This document shows, piece after piece, positions 1 to 13,513 of a DNA stretch of 54,356 nt. The stretch is from Plakobranchus ocellatus (lineage: Eukaryota > Mollusca > Gastropoda > Plakobranchidae), in NCBI GenBank assembly GCA_019648995.1, contig BLXT01002928.1, positions 173,590-227,945 on the forward strand. The letters run 5' to 3'. Under the pieces are notes generated by a model. The model saw only the letters and a program-made list of their open reading frames with translations. It was not told the origin of the DNA and did no database searches. The position numbers and the translations under genes were made by a program. The first letter of the stretch is position 1. Every line of letters begins with the position of its first letter.

Positions 1-3000
1 AAAAAGTGGGAGTACTTATGTTCTGTAGTACATTTCTGCTTACAAGGAAATAAAAATCTCTTTAGCCTTTCCAAGTTTTTGCTTTTAAATGCTCTTGTCA
101 GGTAACACAACACCATTTTTGAAAATCATGTCTTGCTGAAGTTATTATTTTATAGAATTAGTCATATTATGTTTTTATATGTACTCACTGACTGCACATC
201 TTTATGACTTCATTATTTGAAAAAAAGAAAGTCTCCATTTAATGGTCAGCAAATAAGCAAGAGATTTTCATTAACCAAACAAACCTTACAGGTTTATACC
301 CCAGAGTTCATGTCCATGATTCTTTTGTAGGCTTATTTTTTAAAAGAACCACACAATGTAATGCATGTATATGTATACATCAAAAGCCATTCCACCCACA
401 CACTACTTTTTAATTAGTGGATTAGCTGCTATACTTGCAATCATAGCATCGTCTCTTACTATTGCTTGGATTTCTTTCCTTAATGAAATGGACACATCAT
501 ATTTCCTAGAATGGATTGGTTTAGACCCTGTGCCATCTGTGTTTTTGCATATACTTGTGCCATACCATGCAATATATTCTATGTAACCAGCATTTACTTC
601 TGTTCAAGCAAAACAGGCTCTGCTTTTTGTTACCAGTCCCTCTATCACGTTTTTTAATTGTGTTAAGTATATTTTACATCAGACTTATTGGAGTGATTGG
701 CAATGGTTAGTTGTATGTCCTGCAAAGCACATTTCAATGTCATTAATTTTAGAGGATTTTTTCGAAGTTGATGTAAGTGCACTGTAGTTTTAAATACGTA
801 TGTAGTTACACAGTTACTGGTTGATTTTTAATTTGATCATGTGGTCTATGTTGCATTTTTTTTTTGCTAGTTTCTGCTTTGTTTTTTCTTTTTCAACCAT
901 GTAGACCATTTGATTTGATTCAAGATGGTTTGAGCATTTTTGTTCTTAATAAGTAAGGTTGGCTTTCAAAGATTAAGTTCAACATAGATTCCTGAACATC
1001 ACAAATTCTTCAAACTACTCTCTTCTCCATTGCCAGTTTCTTTTTTATGTCTTTATAATTTCTACTTTCTCATCTAACTCGTTTGCACAGTTAACACAGA
1101 TTTGTTGAAATCTTAGCCCCTAATAATACCAAAAGCAGCCCACAATTGATGAGAAATATAGTAGAGCTCCATTAACATTATTCTTCTTTCGCTGTCTTTG
1201 CATCTTGTAAAAATATCGTATGACAGTGTCAACAAGCTGCTGCCATACACAAACTCAAACTGTGCCCCCTCTGTTCCACAAGTCAATCCCAGCACATCAG
1301 TCATCACTAGAGTCTGTGCAGGAAAATTGGTTATCATTTATATATATTTCAAACAAAAAGGCTTCGGTTGGCCTATCATTGTGTTGCTCCTGCATTTTGT
1401 CCCAAGAGACAACAGCCTAGCACTACATCTGGATAAATAATACTAGGCACTCATGCCTCTCAAAGACAGGCAGGGCTTGCCCAACTTTGTGAGGCACATG
1501 ACAAAATTTATGCCTTTCTGGCCATTCCTCCTGCTCTCAGTCCCTGTTGACCACAAGCCCCACATCTGCTGAGTGATTGACAATTAAATTCTTCAAGGGG
1601 GAGCGATGATGCCAAATCTGCCTCAGCACAAACAAATTTCACTCAGTCACAGTCGCTATCACTAAGCCATATATCAGCAGACATGGCCACACAAACACAT
1701 TTGCACACAAAAAGAGCACAGATTAGTGCTGCATTAAAATCATCCCAGGAGTGCAATGATCCTTGCTTGCAACAATTAGACAGAATCCTTGATTCAGATA
1801 AAGCTACCAAAGATCTCCTCTGGTATTCAATAAGGTTAAAAACTCAGTTAGCACCCATTAAGGTGAAAACATCCCCCCCACAATATTATGCCTTTAAAAT
1901 GTTTCCCTCTTCTCTCCAAAAAAAAAAGAAAAAAAGAAAAAAAAAAGACAGAAAAAGAAAATGACAAAACTTCTTATCAAAGGAGAGTGGTGATATTCAT
2001 GTTTTTTTAATGGCCTCAGGCAGTAACTGCAACTGCATTATTTTGATTAGTGAATCTCTTCAGTAATTTGAACATGAAATTGTCAAACTTGCCAATTTTC
2101 CCCTGAGAATTGTGAGGAATCCATGCTGGACTGCTGTTGTATTTTATGCCCATTTCATTTTACAAAAATTACGGGACAATATCAATTCTAAAACAGTCCT
2201 TATCAATGAGAGGCCAAAATTACAAAAGGAAAAGATTAAAGACTGTCTCTTTTTCCTTTCTTTTTTTTTTTTTGATAAAAAGATATTTGAATGTTGCTAT
2301 TGTAAACTAGATACAAAGAAGCTCCAGCTTTTTATTTGTACACAAAGATATTAACTTTAAAGCCTTTTTTTTCTGTGAATAGATGCAGTGCAAATGGTCT
2401 TGCATTTAACTCTCGACTTATTTAGACTGGCATTGAGCATGCCTGTATAATTTCAAAATTGTGCTTGTTTTGGTAGCTAGCTTTTCTGATGCTAGTGTAG
2501 CACTTTGCTTTTGTTTATGTATATTACCAGTGCACAGACACTCACGGTAGTGGATTTAGTAAGGCATGCATAGTTGTAAAACAACAGCTCGACTCGCTGC
2601 TTAATTTTCTCAACATACACCTGTAAATATGTATTATAAAATTATTTACAATTTTGAGTAGATATCTAGTCAATCTGCAAAACTGTTGGCAGGGCCATTT
2701 ATTTGCATTGTCATAGAGCAGATTCAATAAAATATTATGAATGAAACTTGAAAAATAAAAGAGAAACAAGGAAGGGCAATAATGCTAAGAACGTTTTTTG
2801 TCTCCTAAAATAGCAATCTGTTTTTGAAAAGACGACATAGCTGGCTTGTGCTTCATGCCTTTTTCTCCCTCTTTATTTTCATGTATTACAATATGTTGAT
2901 GATAGCAGGCACAAACCCTCCAACTTCAGAGAGACTAATTTTACAGGAAAAGAAAAAAAAATGATTTTCTCGAACATAACCAAAGGACTTACAAGGTTTG

Positions 3001-6000
3001 ATCATGTGAATATTTAACACATTTTAATTTGTTTCTGAGTCATGATCTATTCATAATTGATGCTTTATGTGTTTTTCTACCATTCAAAAGCAAAATCATG
3101 TCAGTGGGAAATTCCAGAGTTAGAAGGTTTGTGCCCAAGACCATCGATGTAATATATATATATATATGTATATATAAATTATATGTATATTATAAATCCT
3201 TTGCTATTGTTCCCATTCCTTGGTCTTTTTTTTTTTGTCCTCTCTTCCAATGCTAACCCAAATTTGTTTCTTTAGAAATAATTTTACACTGTTTACACCA
3301 GCAATCTCTACAATCCCATCTCAAGAGTTGATTTTTTTTTTTTTTCCAAAAAATCTCTTGCAAGAAAATGGCAATTTAGACACTGCAAGATACTTAACAC
3401 AAAGGTGCATTGATCTACACTTGTATCTTTTTGGGATAGATGTCCCAGTTTGTAGTTTTGTGTGTGTGTGTGTGTGGGGGAAGGGGGGCTGGGCTTGAAA
3501 TATTTATCTACAAACAATAAAATAATTCCATGAAATCTGCTTGATAGGTAGGATCTACATGCATTTTAAGTGTATTGCTTTTGTAGTATATAACATTCAT
3601 TATGGACTGATAATTCAATATGGCTGTTGATGTTTATTGACTTGGGACTATTTACTTAGTTTCTTTGAAAAATAAAAGTTTTTTTGTGAGACGCCTTTTC
3701 TGAATTTATATTGCCCTTCGACTCCTATTAGATTCTCCATTATTATAGATCTGTAATTATGAGACTTGTTTCTCTTTTTGACTGTGTGTGTAACAATCAC
3801 ACAAAAACAATTACTTTGTGAGGCTGTATAACTGAATATGAATGAAAACCTTAAGAATCGTAAAAATCACTAGTGCTTCAATTATAGAAAGTCTATTGAA
3901 TGTTTTGTATCAAGAGAAATAAGTCTTTTTTTCCTTCTGTACTTGAGGGTTTTTATTTAATTTTATAGACAATATAGATTCATAACTCAATTCATCTTGA
4001 GACTGCTACACATGGGGTGATTGGGGTAATTCCACCCCTGGGAAAATCCCAGCCTCTAAATCTGAAAGTAAGCTACCTCAGTATCTGGATAAATTTTTCT
4101 TTTTTTGTACTGCATTCGGATGTTCCTCAAGTAAGACAAATTTTCAGCACAAAAGAATTGATCCAGTTGGCTCCCCTTTGGCAGGGAGGTGGAATTGCCT
4201 CAGGGATAGAACTACCCCATCACCCTATCTATTTGGATTATATAAATTTTAAAATATCAAAAGAAAAAAAAAAATTATTGACAGTGCATGATTGTCAAGT
4301 AAGGTGATTGTAGTGTTACTAGGCTCCAGACTTTTTTTGAGTTTTGAAACAATCATATGAAATAGAACAGAAGATTAATTGCAAAAAAAAAAAAGACAAA
4401 CAAAAACTGCTTCTTTAGACTCTTTTTAACTCCATAGATGCGCTTAAAAGTAAGTGACTTCACACAATCCAAATTAGTCATTTTGTTGCAAATTACTTTA
4501 TTTCAATATTGCATACCATAATATTTTGAATTGTTACTCTCAAGTTGTGCTGTATAATTAATCTTTTCATAAACTTAATTATGATTAAAACTAAATCCTT
4601 TACACAGCCAGATTTTTAAGAAATATACTTTTCCACTGTAAAGAAGAGAAAGTTGCCCAACTTTCTTCCTGCAAATAAATTAAAAAAAAGAATGAGAACC
4701 ATCATCATTGATTAAGGGATGCACCTCTGAATGGATACATTCATGTATATTTTAATCTGAATTATGGAGTTCATATCCGAGTTAAGTGTAATTAAGGCAT
4801 TCTTCCATTATTTTTACAATGGTCTTTCCTTACAAGTAGAATATGAATTTATGATCTTGCATTTCACTAAAGTAATAGAATTGGTCAAAAAGTTGTACAT
4901 GTATTTTACAGACTTTGTATAAATGTGTGTAGCATTCCTACACAATGAGTTGAGTTAACAGTCTACATCAAAGAGATCAAATCAATAAGCTATAATTATT
5001 ATATTTAAGTAAATAAAGAATTATGAATTTCCAATGCTTTATGCTCAGAAAATATATTGCATGTCTAAAAAAATTCTCCACATATAGAAGTCAGTAGCTT
5101 TCACCCCCCTAGTCAATGGTTTTAGTTTAAGTCTGTCATGCAGGGCTGACACACAACTTATTTTGTGGGACTGCTGCATATGTATATGTGCGTCATGAAA
5201 CGCTTCATGAACACATGGTTTCACCTAGTGTGTAGAGCTGCTGATATAACTCCACATTTTTATTTTTAAACAATTTTTTCCTTAAAAAATTTGAAGGAGT
5301 ATCCCAAATTATGAAAGATAGTAAATTGATTTCAACCAAACTTGCTTATGTTCTTTTCAGTAGATTTCAACATTCTGAAACATTTTCAGTACCATTGTTT
5401 ATTGCAAACATTAAATCAATATGATGTATAGATAATTGTACAGATAAGTTAATGTAGTTTTTAATCATCCAGTCCCCTATGCACAAGTCTTACTACAGTG
5501 TCAGTAGTCCACAGAAATATTATTTTAAAATGCTTTCTTGCAGTAAAATCCCCCATATTTTTTTTTTGATACTACACATAGTTGGAACTTGAGCCCGTAA
5601 ATATCCGTTAGCAGACGGCAGCACATTGAACCTTAGTGAAAGAATGAATGTCATTTTCGTGTCAGGACCTGGATCTATTTTTTAGTGGATTCAACGTAAC
5701 ATTTCATTGTTTGTGTCATAACCAGTCCAAAAGAGTTGCAGGTCACAAATAAGACTTTGAAAAAAAATATTGATATACCAATTTCTCATTCTTTAAAATA
5801 AAAATGGTGTGTAACTTGGTACTGAATCATTTCTTCCCAGTTTTTGCATTTTTGGGAAGCTTACAAAATGGAGCTTTAGGAAGGAAAAAAAGACGATTTT
5901 AATTATATTCACTGCACAATCTAATTCATTTGCACTTCTATCAAGCCATTAAATTTTCACTATTTGAGAAAGAAACTTAAACCTCGGCAGGTTTCTTGTC

Positions 6001-6520
6001 AATACCCATGTATCCCACATCTGACTCATTCATTAGTAGTGGTCTCAAATTATTGAGTTTTCTTTAGATCCCATGTAGGTTCTCAATGGAGCAAAATGTA
6101 TATATATAGTATATACTCTGCTTGGTGTTTCAGAGGCATTTTGTTCACTTTATCCTCCAGATATTTTAAAAATACACATATATATAAAGATGAGTAGACC
6201 TGTGTTGCAAACAATAGCAAAAATAAAATATACTGATAAAAAATCAAATGTAAAATTTTGTTTTTATTTGTCCATGTAATGTTTTTACTATTCTTGTACC
6301 TCATATTTTTTAAAATCTCATTACTTTTTCATAATGATGTCCTCAGGTCAGTATAGTGTCAAGAATGTATGCCATTCTCAAGGATGTTAAAGTAAATACT
6401 GCAAGAGCTATTGACTCCAATATTGTTTTCTTAAACATAAAAAAATGAAACAATTTATTCACACACGAAAGGCAAAATATACAAACAATTTCAGTACAAA
6501 CAAACACTTCAAATTTTATT
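1..6520. other. AT-rich non-coding stretch downstream of TSNAX
   Basis: No open frame here looks like a conserved protein; all are under 100 codons. Homopolymer T and A runs, a GT microsatellite near 3460-3476 and several AATAAA signals (for example near 3670) occur. About 1100-1700 is less AT-rich than its surroundings and could be an old repeat or part of a long 3' UTR of a gene lying left of the window. The right end would include the 3' UTR of minus-strand TSNAX; an AATAAA on that strand lies near 6454-6459. Confidence 0.5.
4915..5240 (+). repeat. Copy 1 of a dispersed repeat (second copy near 19065-19310)
   Basis: Several blocks recur in the same order and orientation about 14 kb away. 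Examples are CACAATGAGTTGAGTTAACA versus CACAAAATGAGTCGAATTGT, then a shared GCTTTATG, GCATGTCTA, AGTCAGTAG versus AGTGAGTAG, and CCCTAGTCAATGGTTTTAG versus CCCTAGTTACCAATTTTCA. Divergence is high, so it is an old interspersed element of unknown class. The ends are approximate. Confidence 0.55.
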
Positions 6521-9500
6521 TTATATACTATATTGCTCCTCCAGCTCATGATTGATGAAGCTGTCCATTGGCATTGATCCTGCCGAACTGAAAACATCGG
6601 CCAACATGTGTTTAGGGATTTCCGAGCCTCTTACTCTCAATGTATAACAAGCTCGCTCAACTTTTTGCAGGCTTTGAGATAAAACCTTTGATTTCTGCCT
6701 GAGCTCTCGTGGTATGTTGCTAAAATTTGTGAAAGCAGTGTGAATTATGCGCAACAAATTAAGAACCTGATGAAGAAAAAGAGAAAGACACTTCATTCAC
6801 CTGTTTGGGAACTTTGAAAAATAATGCATGCAATTTCTGAACAAAGTACAAATTACATTCTGCCTATGGCTAAATTTTGGTTTTTATTGTTACTGTAATG
6901 AAGAGAAAAATGAAGTTCAAAGTGAACTTGCAGATAATCCACATTATCAGAGCATTCTATTCGTAAGGATTCAAATAAAGTGGGACCACTGTATTATTTT
7001 CACACTAAAAACGATGGCCATTAGATAATGTAAAGAAACCCAACTACCAACATAAACATATTACCTCAGCAAAGTCACAGCTTTGCTCCCTCTACAGGTG
7101 CATGGAATTGGAAATATTTGTTGCAATATTTTAAAAATATAATATTGAAAGGGGGGTGACATAAATTTTTTCGCCAATTCCAAAAAACCAAACCTTTTAC
7201 CTATCTAAGCTTTGCCATCTCCACAGCTGATGCATGGAATTGGAAAAATTTTCGTAATATTTTAAAAATACTAACATTGAAAAGGTACCAGAAATTTTTT
7301 TGCCAATTAAAAAAAACCTTTTACCAGTCTATACTCTTGATATATTGATTACTAGTATTAGCATGGTTCACTTAGTTTTTATCACATAAGATATGAAAGA
7401 AATAATTTATTGCCCTGAGAAGTTGAACAAGTGGTGTATAGCTTAAAACAATTTACAGGCTTCTTCAGTGTGAAATCTGATCATGACAGTTACAGAAGTA
7501 CCGATAAAATAACAAGCCAAATTATAGTGAACATTAGATATTATGTTCATAAACCATTAATATAATATTTTTTTTTTTTTAAATGGTAATCGAAAAATTC
7601 TTTGTATCAAAACTATCATGTCAAATGAGACTTTTTGTATCATGAGCAAATGTTGCAATCATAGGTACAGTTGTCACAATATAAATATCAACCTTTCACA
7701 TCCAAAATTCTCTTAAAACCATTAGGCCAGTCTTGAAAAGTTTGATAATTTTAAAATCTATGGTTGGTTCTTTCTACAACACATAAAAATATAATTATTT
7801 TTCTCTCTTGGCTGATTTTTTCCACAAAACATCTCATTTTGTGATGACACTACACCTTTGATACTTTGATGTGTTGTAAGGCTTGTTCTAGGGGAACGAA
7901 CAGTAACATCAGCAGAAACAAAAATATCGCAGCTGTTATTTCTTATTGAAATTATTCTTACCAAAGCAGGACTCTCCAGATCTCCTGCCCCCACACTATT
8001 GATGGCCATTCTCATGAGCTCCCCAGTGAAGTCGGCTATGCCAAGCATGTATTCTGAAGGTGGGATCGGAACAGTAACGACACCACATGGTTCTGTTTCA
8101 TTGTTAACTGGGGACGATGTGTCTTGCTCATTCTTTGGCGATGGAACTGCCCCATCTGATGCAGCAGCAGGAGTCGATTGCACACACTCTGTGATTTTTT
8201 CTTGGTTCCCTGCTTTTGTTTCTTGTGCTTTCCTGTTAAAAGTGAGATCTGCCTGTATTTTGTTTAATCTCATCAAGTTGTCATCCAGCAAATAATGATA
8301 AAAAGTCACAGCTTCAATGTATTCTTGGAGGCCTAGAGAAAGGAAAGAAAGAAAGCAAGAATTCACCCAGTTTACATAATAACATAGAAGTTTTATTTCA
8401 TCAACTGTATTGCTTTAATCCAACTTGTTATTTATTATATAGTCTTGCTTAAAGGAAAATTGTATGAAGAAAATGGCTAAGCCATTAGAGACCATTAAAA
8501 GTAAGTTACATATCTATACGCCTCTGTAATTTGCCTTGCCTTTGCCTGTTGCAGGGATTTTATAATTTGTCTAAGAATAAATATCAGAACATACTTTTAT
8601 TTCAAGATTATTTTGAAAAATTATAAAACTTACCAAAATGCATAAAATAAAAAAAAATATTCTGTATTTCAAAAGAAGTATGCGCTTTAAAAAGAAAAAA
8701 AACCAACAGCAACAAAAAAAATGACCATAACAATTTCATGTAAATACCCAAATCATTTTTCACAACTATCGAACTTTAAAAGCTTTCTCTCTGGCTGCTA
8801 TTCAAACTTACTTTAAAGTTTTCTTACAAATGAGAAAAATGCAGTGGCTTACATTCTATTGTGGGCCATTTTAGTTCAAAACAGTTGTTAAATTGTTTAT
8901 TGCTCACATCTTATTCAGTCAAACTTTTGTAGCAGAACAGTATCACAACAATAAAAGATGTTACACTTCTTTGTTAGATCTAAACTTTTACTTTTAGCAC
9001 TTTTGTTAAATTTTTAGAAAGCCTAAATGGTATTATCAATCGCTTGTGAGATGAGACCTATTCATGAACTTATCATCTTCTGTCTGAATGAAATGAATCT
9101 GACCATGAAGCGAACTTGTTGGGGTGGCTGATGAAAATAAATAATCATTAATCCGAGTAACCAAACGTTAATTTTTGAAGCTAAAGGATGTGGCTAAATA
9201 TCTTATTACTCCAGAGTTACAGCATATACCTATGTCCTTCAAAAACTTCTTTTCTTTTGAAATACATTTATACCGCTCATTTAAATGGCCAATTTTTTCA
9301 CAAACAGCTCTGATTGGGTAGACTCTATTCTACTAAATATCTTTATTTTTTAGTACTTTCTCGCAGCCTGAGACTCTTATTGACTGATTTCAAGATATTT
9401 TCCTTATTCAGAGTGCATATTTTATATACATCTGACACAGCACTGAACCAGATAATTACTAGCACTGCCCTTTTAACAGCATTTTTTTATGGAATTGCTC

Positions 9501-12500
9501 AGCGTATGAAATATACCTGCAGAATATGCTCGGAGATATTGATATGGGTCTTGTCCATCCAGCTCCAGTGCTAAAGGATAGAATTTAGTCCTGTAGAGTT
9601 CTTTAAACTTTCCTGCCGCCTCACTGAGCACATCCTCTTTCTCCTCTGAGCTAAAAAGCAAATAAGAAAAAACAAAACAAAAACCAAAAAATTGTAAGCA
9701 TCAACAATAACACAAAGACATGATGAAGTATTGATATTACTTAAATTATTTTTGTTCCTTAAGCAAGAAGAAAGACAAAAATGTACATATAAGCTATTGT
9801 TACTACTGAAATTATTTTCATTTAGCATTAGATCATGTAAAGTAGCAAAACTATTTTGAACGAGATTTATTTAGATATTTATTTCATTTCCTTCAACCAC
9901 CAATGCATCTTCAGCATCCTTTAACTTATTTATATTTCTGGGAGTGAAGTATTTGTACACTTTTTTTTACTTCTACTTAGATTTAGCCTATAAGAAATGG
10001 TTGCATAAAGAGGACAAAACTTCAGTCAGCTAACAACTCCAAATGAGACAGCACTCTGTACACGTAATGGAGATAGGACAGGAAATAAAAGTGCCTGTGA
10101 CCCCTTTGACTATTACATACAATATCTTTTAAGTACAATGCTGTGGTTATTTTGCAAATCAAGAAAAAAAATGTTATTTCAGTGACATATATTATTAGGG
10201 GGAATGATGGCCCATCTGGTGGGGCAGTTGGCTACCAAGTCAGAGGGTCTAGGTCCGAATCCCAGTCCGGGCCAAGTCAATTTTTCATTGCTCCTCTGTG
10301 TTCACCCAGTGCTAAATGGATAGCTAGGTTTCTTGAGACCAAGCGGAAGTAAAGGCGTCGAGGAAAGCAATGGCAAACTACTTCATAATGCCGCATGTCA
10401 ATTAGGACCCTATTCCTGGTTCCCAGATGCTTGGACTAAGCGTGGGTGTTGGGACTAGTGTAGTTGTGTTTTACTTTAGCTGGGCATAATTGGGTATTTA
10501 GTATAGCGGGAATGTGGTTGTGTTTTACACCATTAATTTGGTGTGTACGTTGTGATTGGTTGGTTAGGCCATGTAACAATGGCAAGTTTGGACGGAGCTG
10601 CACACTGGCGGGATCTTTGGAGGAGTGGATCATTCTTATTCTATTCTTTGCTCTGAATGCTTGAGGACAGTCCTGGCTGCAAGTTGTGGTGGATTGGTCC
10701 GACTTCAGGATATATCTGTTTTAATGTTCTACGACCCTTTGTAACTGGGTTTATACATGTACCACTTTATTACTGCATAAAAGCAGCGATTTGAATTTGT
10801 ATTTTGCTTGAGGCTGTGTGCATATGCAGACTGCTGGTCCAAGACTGCACAAGTCTACGAATTTATGTTTCTCCTGTGAAATGGTGGTATCAGGTAACTT
10901 TATGATTATTATTGTTCTAGCTTCCCTCACATAAGGGCTGGTGATCTGGAGCTTTGAAGTAACTGTATTTTAAATAACTGTGTATTAAATAACTATTTGA
11001 AATAACTATGCTCGTGTCCAAGCTGAGGACTATTGATATCTGAACATTCGAGATTTTCCCTACTGCTCTCAACAAGCTTCTACGGACAGGATTGTCGATG
11101 GATTAAGTAGTTAGAGGCGTATGCATGTATGAGCGATAGACGTGGGGGTTGTATAAGTTTCTTCTTGATCTATGAAGTAATTTTTCGGGGAGAGTTTCCT
11201 CGTGGGTAGATTATTTTGTAATAACTTCATTTAACTGTGTAATAACTATCTCGTAACGCTAAGCAGATTACATTGTATTGTCGCGCCTACGTGCGTGGAC
11301 ATTTGTATTTAGCTCACCTCGTATCTATCTGTCTTCTTCTTTGTGTAACTTTCCTACCTCTTTATATATTTATCTGTTTTTGATAATATAGTTTTTTCTG
11401 TCGCCTATCCCCGGTGTTCTGCTTTATAAATGCGTGAACCTCTTGTTGCAGTCGATGTTATTACGTTATTTACAGTGGTTGTTGGTTGAGTAAGTTCGTG
11501 GCCAGGGTCGTATCCCGTTGTTTATGTTGTGTGTATTCTCCCTGTCCCGTTGACAGGCTGTGTTTGCCCCAACAGTAGGACCCACTTTATTTACATTATT
11601 TTCACACTTTTTGTAAAGGAGATAAAAATGTATCCATTTGACAGAAATGGTCATGACTCACAACTGATATATTAAGAGGATGTTGAAACAAAAATATAAG
11701 TGTAGGTAAACACTCAGTAGGAAGTGGCTTTAAAAATTATTTTTTTTTTTTTGGTTAACATTGTTCTTGAATCAAAGTTTTGGGGAAATAATTGATAACA
11801 GAATAGGGAGCGGAAATGCATGCAGAATTTCTAGAAATTTCTAAGCATTGAGGGAACAAAAAAGGAAAGTATGGCAACACATTTCAAAAAGCAGAATGAT
11901 GCAGGTTAAAATAAGAAAGAGAAGTGAGAAAAAAATTTAGTGAACTGATTTTCTCAGTCAGCTTTCTCTTGGTCAGTTAATTTTCCTCCCATGATCTTAC
12001 CACCTAAAAGAATATACATCATCCCAAAAATCCAATCACACAATGAAATAAACTGTTATTAGTAATGAACTTCAAAGTTTTCTAGATAAATTTGCAGGAA
12101 AACGATAGCACAAAAGTCTGTGGGGTTAGGGGCAAAGAAGGAGATAGACCAGAGAGAGAGGGCAAAAAAGAGAATGAGAGAGAATGAGAGAGAAAAAAGG
12201 CATGTGATTATTTACATTTCAATACAATGGCATGGAAATTTATTATTACAAAAAAAGGAAGTGGAAAATATATTCTTACCCAGCACAACGTTGTAGCAGG
12301 AATATTATTCGTTTACTCTCTATGGTTATATCTCTGCTCAGCTTGACAATTCTTTCATTTCGATCATTCCTGCTGTCTAGTTCTCTCTGGAAAATTCTGA
12401 ATGCCTGTATGACTGGTGAGGTCTCATCCAACTGTTCAGTGCTCTTAGTACCCTTTTCTGTCACATTTAAAGGTGAGAAATGAGGGGAAAAATATTAAAA

Positions 12501-13513
12501 GGCTATCAGGATCAGAAAGTTCACGACTTGTTATCAATGCAGTTAAATAAAAATCAGTTCTTTAAAAAAAAAAAGAATAACAACAAAATTCAAAATACAA
12601 ATTGCAAAGTTTAAGTGTATAAACTTGAAGTCAGAGAATTGCAGTCATTTTTCCATCTCAGGTAACATTTGTAGTTAAGTTGTTAGGCGCCAGATTCAAG
12701 ATTAAAAATAACAACCAAGGATTTTAATTCTGGCCATGCCAGCATTATGTCAGAAAATATGCACATGATCCAAATTTTCCCAGTCCACCCAACTATAAGA
12801 CTGGTCATAAAATACAGCACTTGACCAATAAACAGCTGTGCAATAATGCCTATAGTGAACAAAGCGACACAAGTCTTTGGGCTTCTTTGAAAAAGACTAA
12901 TAAATCATCCTGTTTTTATTGTAATAAACAAGATTCACATATTTTTGTAATAAGGCAAAGAAACATCAAATTGAAAGATTTTTACATGCAGAGCAAAACT
13001 AGATTTGAGATGAGGGTTTACATTTTGAAGCACCTATAGATAAATTTTTTAAAAAACTCACCTCAAAAAGTCTTAAATTAGATAAATGTTTACACCTGGA
13101 ATTACACTACAGGAGCTTTTATATAATATTCAAATATCTGTGCATGCTAAAAACTGAACTTCTGAAGAATAATTTTATTGGTCTCAGACATAACTTTACA
13201 ACACCTAAAGACATGAGAAAATGTTAGGAGTCTTGGGGATAAATAAAATTAAAATGTGCAATGACATGAGATGATGAAAACCAGAATTTTTATATGTGGG
13301 GAAAAAAGAAAAACAAAACATAAGCCAAATCATTTAAAATATTTTGGTTACAGATAATGAAACATTCTTTATAAAAATATGCCCTACTTTAGTATTTTAC
13401 GCATCTCATATTCTGATTTAATAGATCTTACCTTTAGGACTATGATATCCACTTCTGTTCTGCTTCCTAAAACGACCACGCCCGCGGCCATTTCCACCTT
13501 GCTTTGAAGCCAT
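6521..13513 (-). CDS. TSNAX: Translin-associated factor X (TRAX), five coding exons
   Basis: TRAX pairs with translin to form C3PO, an RNase that removes passenger strands in RNA interference and processes tRNA fragments. Coding exons in transcript order are 13432-13513, 12280-12457, 9517-9650, 7962-8332 and 6521-6766. All borders are GT/AG, the phases fit, and the total is 1011 nt (336 aa). A basic Gly/Arg N-terminus (GRGRGRFRKQNR) is followed by the translin fold: VKLSRDITIESKRIIFLL, GLQEYIEAV, GIADFTGELMRM and the hallmark VRGSEIPKHMLADVFS near the C-terminus. The acidic residues of the GLQEYIEAV and ADFTGELM helices, where the TRAX nuclease site lies, are kept. The human protein is about 290 aa; most extra length is a Ser/Pro/acidic insertion in exon 4, between LNKIQADLTF and VTVPIPPSEY. 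The start ATG (13511-13513) is the first in the basic N-terminal exon. Identity is secure; the untranslated ends are not mapped. Confidence 0.95.
7078..7331. repeat. Two-copy tandem duplication in TSNAX intron 4
   Basis: Two roughly 125-bp units lie side by side (about 7078-7207 and 7208-7331). Each runs from GCTTTGCC/GCTTTGCTCC through TGCATGGAATTGG and AATATTTTAAAAATA to CCTTTTACC. They differ by scattered substitutions and small indels, so the duplication is not recent. It lies wholly within the intron between the last two TSNAX coding exons. Confidence 0.8.
10196..10440 (+). mobile_element. tRNA-derived SINE, family B, in TSNAX intron 2 (antisense to gene)
   Basis: A polymerase III A-box-like TGGCCCATCTGG (10208-10219) is followed 32 bp later by a B-box GGTCCGAATCCC (10252-10263), tRNA-like spacing. 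The body downstream (CAGTCCGGGC, CAATTTTTCATTGCTCC, AGTGCTAAATGGATAGCTAG) recurs in reverse orientation at 17823-17957, which shows this is a dispersed family. The 3' end is uncertain, because the solo LTR begins almost at once. Confidence 0.75.
10447..11574 (+). mobile_element. Probable solo LTR of a retrotransposon in TSNAX intron 2
   Basis: The segment opens with TGTTGGG and closes with CCCCAACA, the short TG...CA inverted ends typical of long terminal repeats. It is bounded by GTGGG (10442-10446) and GTAGG (11575-11579), a plausible 5-bp target duplication with one mismatch. Inside are inverted CCAAT-type motifs (GATTGGTTGG near 10554) and a TATA-like GCATAAAAG near 10777. There are also short direct repeats of GTGGTTGTGTTTTAC type and of AATAACTGTGTA type. 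No gag/pol frame is present and no second LTR lies nearby, so it looks like a solo LTR left by recombination. It is less AT-rich than the host intron. The superfamily cannot be told. Confidence 0.65.
12150..12196. repeat. GAGA-rich microsatellite
   Basis: An imperfect purine tract of GAGAGA and GAATGAGAGA units in TSNAX intron 2, about 80 bp downstream in transcription of exon 2. No function is suggested by the sequence. Confidence 0.7.

Noticed and set aside
365..586. 73-codon plus-strand frame with membrane-like stretch, and an overlapping minus-strand frame of about 65 codons
   Set aside because: Neither has a recognisable motif or exon partners. Frames of this size are common by chance in AT-rich DNA.
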